The position numbers and the translations under genes were made by a program. Positions 6,101 to 7,563 of a DNA stretch of 7,563 nt are shown one piece after another (positions within the stretch are counted from its first letter, which is position 1; the number at the start of each line of letters is the position of its first letter). The stretch covers positions 1 to 7,563 of the forward strand of contig JAJQIE010000261.1 of the NCBI GenBank assembly GCA_021199395.1, given 5' to 3'. The notes under the pieces were generated by a model that saw nothing but the letters and a program-made list of their open reading frames with translations, did not search any database and was not told the DNA's origin. This DNA is from Lachnospiraceae bacterium. Lineage in GTDB: Bacteria > Bacillota > Clostridia > Lachnospirales > Lachnospiraceae.

Positions 6101-7563
6101 TCCGTCCGAATAATAAGTACCACCAGATTTATCAATTGTCCCATCCGCATAGGTAAGGGCGCAATATCCCGATTTATATGAGCTCTGCGGCGTTGTGATC
6201 CCGGAAACAATCGCATACAATTCGCCGTCCTGATAAATAGAGATCGGGATCGACACCGTCTCGTTGTACGGCGTACAGTTCGTCCCTGTGATCGTGCAGA
6301 TGTTCTTCCAGTTCAGCTGAATGGATACCCCCGTTGTTGTTGAACTGCTTCTTACAAACGCAGTGCTGCTCATGCTCGCCGCGGAGCTCGTCGCAGCGCT
6401 AATATAGCTGGGTATAAGCGTTTGCATATCCGCAAGCGCATACGATAATCCGCTGACTTTTACGGTATACTCTATCAGGTCACCGTCCTCATCGTATACC
6501 GGCTGATCCGTCCACCTGTACGTCCAGCGGGTTCCTCCAACACTGTAATTTCCATAATACCAGCTGCCCGTCCCTGAAGGCGACGTGCTGCTCCCGACAA
6601 GCTCACCATCCGCATACAGACTCACCGTGACAGATCTCTGGGACGGCAGTGTAACATAAGGCGATAAGTATCTCGTGTTAAAACACAGTTCATAGGTATA
6701 TGTATCGGTTTCGCTTACCTCGTCATACGCCACAAGCCCCACGGAAAGCACAAGCTTCCCATCCTCCGCGGATTCTGTCGTCACGGAAAATTCTGTGCCG
6801 TCGCCATAGATCCGCGCCGTGGAATACAGGGATTCTTCCGTGATTACAGCGCTGGTCACTCCTTCGGGAAGCTCACCGCTGTACCATGTACCGGCCTCCT
6901 TATCTCCCGTAATTTCTACCTCGCCGATCCATTCTCCGCTGGCTCCGTACAACTCAAGTGTCAGGGAATCCGGTTTGAATGTGGAAAGAGCCTGGTCTGT
7001 CTCTACCAGCTTCTGCCAGACGATCGTGATCCCTTCCGCATACTCCGTGGTACCCGTATACATATTGGTAGCGGTAAAATCCCATCCTGTCTCCAGCCAG
7101 CACAGACTTTTTGAGACGGATACCTGCTCCCAATCCTCTTCGTCCGATATTTCCTGTACCACCTGATAGGTGATCTCATTTCCGTCACTGTCATATTTCG
7201 GAAGGCTCAACCAGTTACAGTAATTTGCCTCATATCCATAACGGTTATAATACCTGGCCGGGACAGACGTGCCGGATGTATAGGCGCCGAGCGCCCAGTT
7301 CCATTCATCTTTATTCAATGTCACATATGAGCTTGTGGTTCTGCTCGCACTGTCAGTGCTAACCGTTGCCGTATCGAGCAGCAGGCTGCTTTCCCCTGTT
7401 TTGGACTGAATCGCGTCACTCTGCGCGTACAGCTTCAGCGTCACTGTCTCCGGCACAAGATCATAGTCGCCGTCCCAATCTACATACCCGAAAACATCAA
7501 TCGTATCAGTAATAATAATAGATGTATTGCAGTATAAATCGTAGCTTTGATAGGATTCCTTTT
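3173..7563 (-). CDS. Giant Cna-B-type wall-anchored surface adhesin (5' end outside window)
   Basis: The reading frame is open from the TAA at 3173-3175 to the right edge, so at least 1,462 residues are visible and the signal peptide and true start are missing. An in-frame GTG at 7454-7456 is not the start: codons upstream continue a domain (IDVFGYVDWDGDYDLV before PETVTLKLYA, the usual first strands of a Cna-B repeat). About ten Cna-B-like beta-sandwich modules follow. They show recurring signatures: W-D-D near the start, RPxxVxVQLYAxG, WTYTWxxLxxYDxDGxEIxYTVEE, PDGY and ITNT. Then come a Thr/Glu/Pro stalk and a sorting tail. Such proteins are exported, attached to peptidoglycan by sortase, and act as adhesins or pilus-like stalks (family knowledge). 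No ligand can be inferred. No sortase is in the window. The AraC gene follows on the same strand. Confidence 0.92.
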   Translation of the reverse strand, partial: KESYQSYDLYCNTSIIITDTIDVFGYVDWDGDYDLVPETVTLKLYAQSDAIQSKTGESSLLLDTATVSTDSASRTTSSYVTLNKDEWNWALGAYTSGTSVPARYYNRYGYEANYCNWLSLPKYDSDGNEITYQVVQEISDEEDWEQVSVSKSLCWLETGWDFTATNMYTGTTEYAEGITIVWQKLVETDQALSTFKPDSLTLELYGASGEWIGEVEITGDKEAGTWYSGELPEGVTSAVITEESLYSTARIYGDGTEFSVTTESAEDGKLVLSVGLVAYDEVSETDTYTYELCFNTRYLSPYVTLPSQRSVTVSLYADGELVGSSTSPSGTGSWYYGNYSVGGTRWTYRWTDQPVYDEDGDLIEYTVKVSGLSYALADMQTLIPSYISAATSSAASMSSTAFVRSSSTTTGVSIQLNWKNICTITGTNCTPYNETVSIPISIYQDGELYAIVSGITTPQSSYKSGYCALTYADGTIDKSGGTYYSDGSGTSAYVSLSLDGFPVQDSDGNHEYTVVVGEFEGKSLTTVTTNDSDETAYSSIYGGTIVVLNHTENYTYSDQVIQAEIDAAETIYLAITKIWLLDSATDRPDSVTYQIYGNVNGEDISQYTYDLKAGGGISDNVWANAVELPKYDSAGNLISYRVEEAAVDGYLCRDVTEELTAADAAENGYYSYSSKSRLLTKDETCLINLYLGYNSADTAVRYDLADNDFVICLYGNGELLYTMSENDTSNGNNTGVSLLSHTGYGISNNYNSYYDQWIFKAPVYDGSGNLIEYTIEYTPPTGYGYNGESYTQSSSTYYSTYDGESYLTYYTTLSYYSVLTATNTNVALQKVWTDNENVEEVRPDWIQMNLYANGVLIDSAYAPTSTKVSQLAYRTLYSANNDHAYTSYTGTGVTVNLKNFEELTITRVVCLNGCGWVGLPRYDYRGNEIIYTVEEGDVGEYTLASVNSGYSTNSSSGTFNGSSYTIYNRLVTMTNQYVPTTSVTVSKKWDDLDNTQNTRPASIEVLLYAGDNEVGSVTLNEQNQWTYTWEGLAKYLTGSKIKIEYTVKEADVPDGYEAAYSDPVTLEDSGGTELVITNTLMKVSASVEKVWDDYGDAEGIRPSGIWVQLYADDEEIGSIKRLRESNSWSYTWKDLERFDADGKEIVYTVEELYVPDGYKVSYTAKTGANGEYATVITNSLVKTDISVVKTWADDNDSAQKRPTYVRVQLYANGEKTGAVIWLHQDNGWTYTWKDLERYDKDGKEISYTVDELSVPDGYRKTTEVSADGRSYQITNTLTPTETTPETDPETPTGTTPETNPETESETTPETDPETDPETTPETDPETTPETDPETTPETDPETESETTSETDPETTPETIPETTPETTPETDSEVETETETVSETETETETTPETGTETETTTETGTETETTTETGTESESEMETSVQTGDDTPLTFWMAMMALAAAVLLLMAGENRKRRQEK
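3176..3289 (-). other. Cell-wall sorting signal with non-canonical SVQTG motif
   Basis: The C-terminal 38 residues hold SVQTGDD, a hydrophobic segment of about 20 residues (LTFWMAMMALAAAVLLLMAG) and the basic tail RKRRQEK. This is the normal order of a sortase signal, but the pentapeptide is SVQTG rather than LPXTG. The TGD context is common in Clostridia wall proteins. The cognate sortase is not in the window. Confidence 0.85.
3290..3730 (-). repeat. Thr/Glu/Pro stalk-coding tandem repeats of the adhesin
   Basis: The region encodes about 147 residues between the last Cna-B module and the sorting motif. From 3449 to about 3721 the protein repeats PETTPETD-like 8-mers (24 bp), with PETE/PETD variants. 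From 3313 to 3402 there are three tandem 30-bp units (3313-3342, 3343-3372, 3373-3402), differing at a few bases, encoding TETGTETETT-type 10-mers. All units are multiples of 3, so changes in copy number would keep the frame. The acidic, Pro/Thr-rich composition suits a wall-spanning stalk. Confidence 0.88.
3731..4627 (-). other. Three well-conserved Cna-B modules (C-terminal side)
   Basis: The modules span roughly 4319-4627, 4019-4318 and 3731-4018, each about 96-103 residues. Counting the valine codon at 7454-7456 as residue 1, each has the full isopeptide set known for Cna-B folds: a Lys two residues before the first-strand Trp (K952, K1054, K1154), a Glu after YTV (E1014, E1116, E1216) and an Asn in the last-strand ITN (N1043, N1143, N1240). 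They share WTYTW or WSYTW and PDGY. Internal Lys-Asn isopeptide bonds are expected here. Confidence 0.85.
4628..7563 (-). other. Divergent Cna-B-like modules (N-terminal side, first one partial)
   Basis: About seven modules can be outlined, from C to N: 4628-5092, 5093-5521, 5522-5890, 5891-6352, 6353-6673, 6674-7057 and 7058 to the edge. They are longer (about 107-157 residues) and rich in Tyr, Ser and Thr. They keep landmarks such as LYANG, YDxDGNxIxY and late-strand ATN or MTN. Only the module at 4628-5092 keeps the whole Lys/Glu/Asn set (K795, E900, N940, counting the valine at 7454-7456 as 1). Boundaries are approximate, and those of 6353-7057 are weak. Confidence 0.65.

Overview
The window looks like chromosomal DNA of a Gram-positive Bacillota bacterium, most likely a gut Clostridia of the Lachnospiraceae type. 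This is inferred from AGGAGG-type ribosome binding sites, a tRNA gene without an encoded CCA, a GT5 glycogen synthase, an AraC regulator resembling YesN output domains, and a very long Cna-B-type surface protein ending in a TGD-type cell-wall sorting tail. No transposase, integrase, CRISPR array, phage gene or toxin/immunity gene is visible.

Layout, left to right. Positions 34-176 hold a tRNA-Arg(CCT) gene on the minus strand, with its promoter and a strong intrinsic terminator. Positions 177-408 are non-coding and contain a nested inverted/direct repeat cluster. Positions 409-458 hold a second tRNA-Arg(CCT) copy that has lost the 3' anticodon stem, variable loop and T arm but still has a well-spaced promoter behind it. 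Positions 459-746 are non-coding and carry the putative glgA promoter, with an inverted repeat over its -10 box. Positions 747-2204 (+) encode a complete glycogen synthase. Positions 2180-3034 (-) encode an orphan AraC-family regulator with an unusual Gly/Asn/Asp/Ser linker. It is convergent with glgA, the two coding regions overlap by 25 bp, and a good plus-strand terminator for glgA lies inside the regulator gene. A nested hairpin terminator at 3084-3146 ends the last gene. That gene (3173 to the right edge, -) encodes at least 1,462 residues of a multi-domain wall-anchored adhesin whose N-terminus is outside the window.

How the genes relate. The adhesin and the AraC gene are co-directional (138 bp apart, terminator between them), so leaky readthrough from adhesin into regulator is possible. 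glgA faces them, and its mRNA would be antisense to the regulator's DNA-binding domain. I see no sign that GlgA and the adhesin share a pathway. I did not find a complete undescribed system. The most unusual items are the internally deleted tRNA copy with an intact promoter, the low-complexity linker in the AraC protein, the loss of isopeptide residues and gain of cysteines toward the N-terminal side of the adhesin, and the glgA terminator embedded in the opposing gene.
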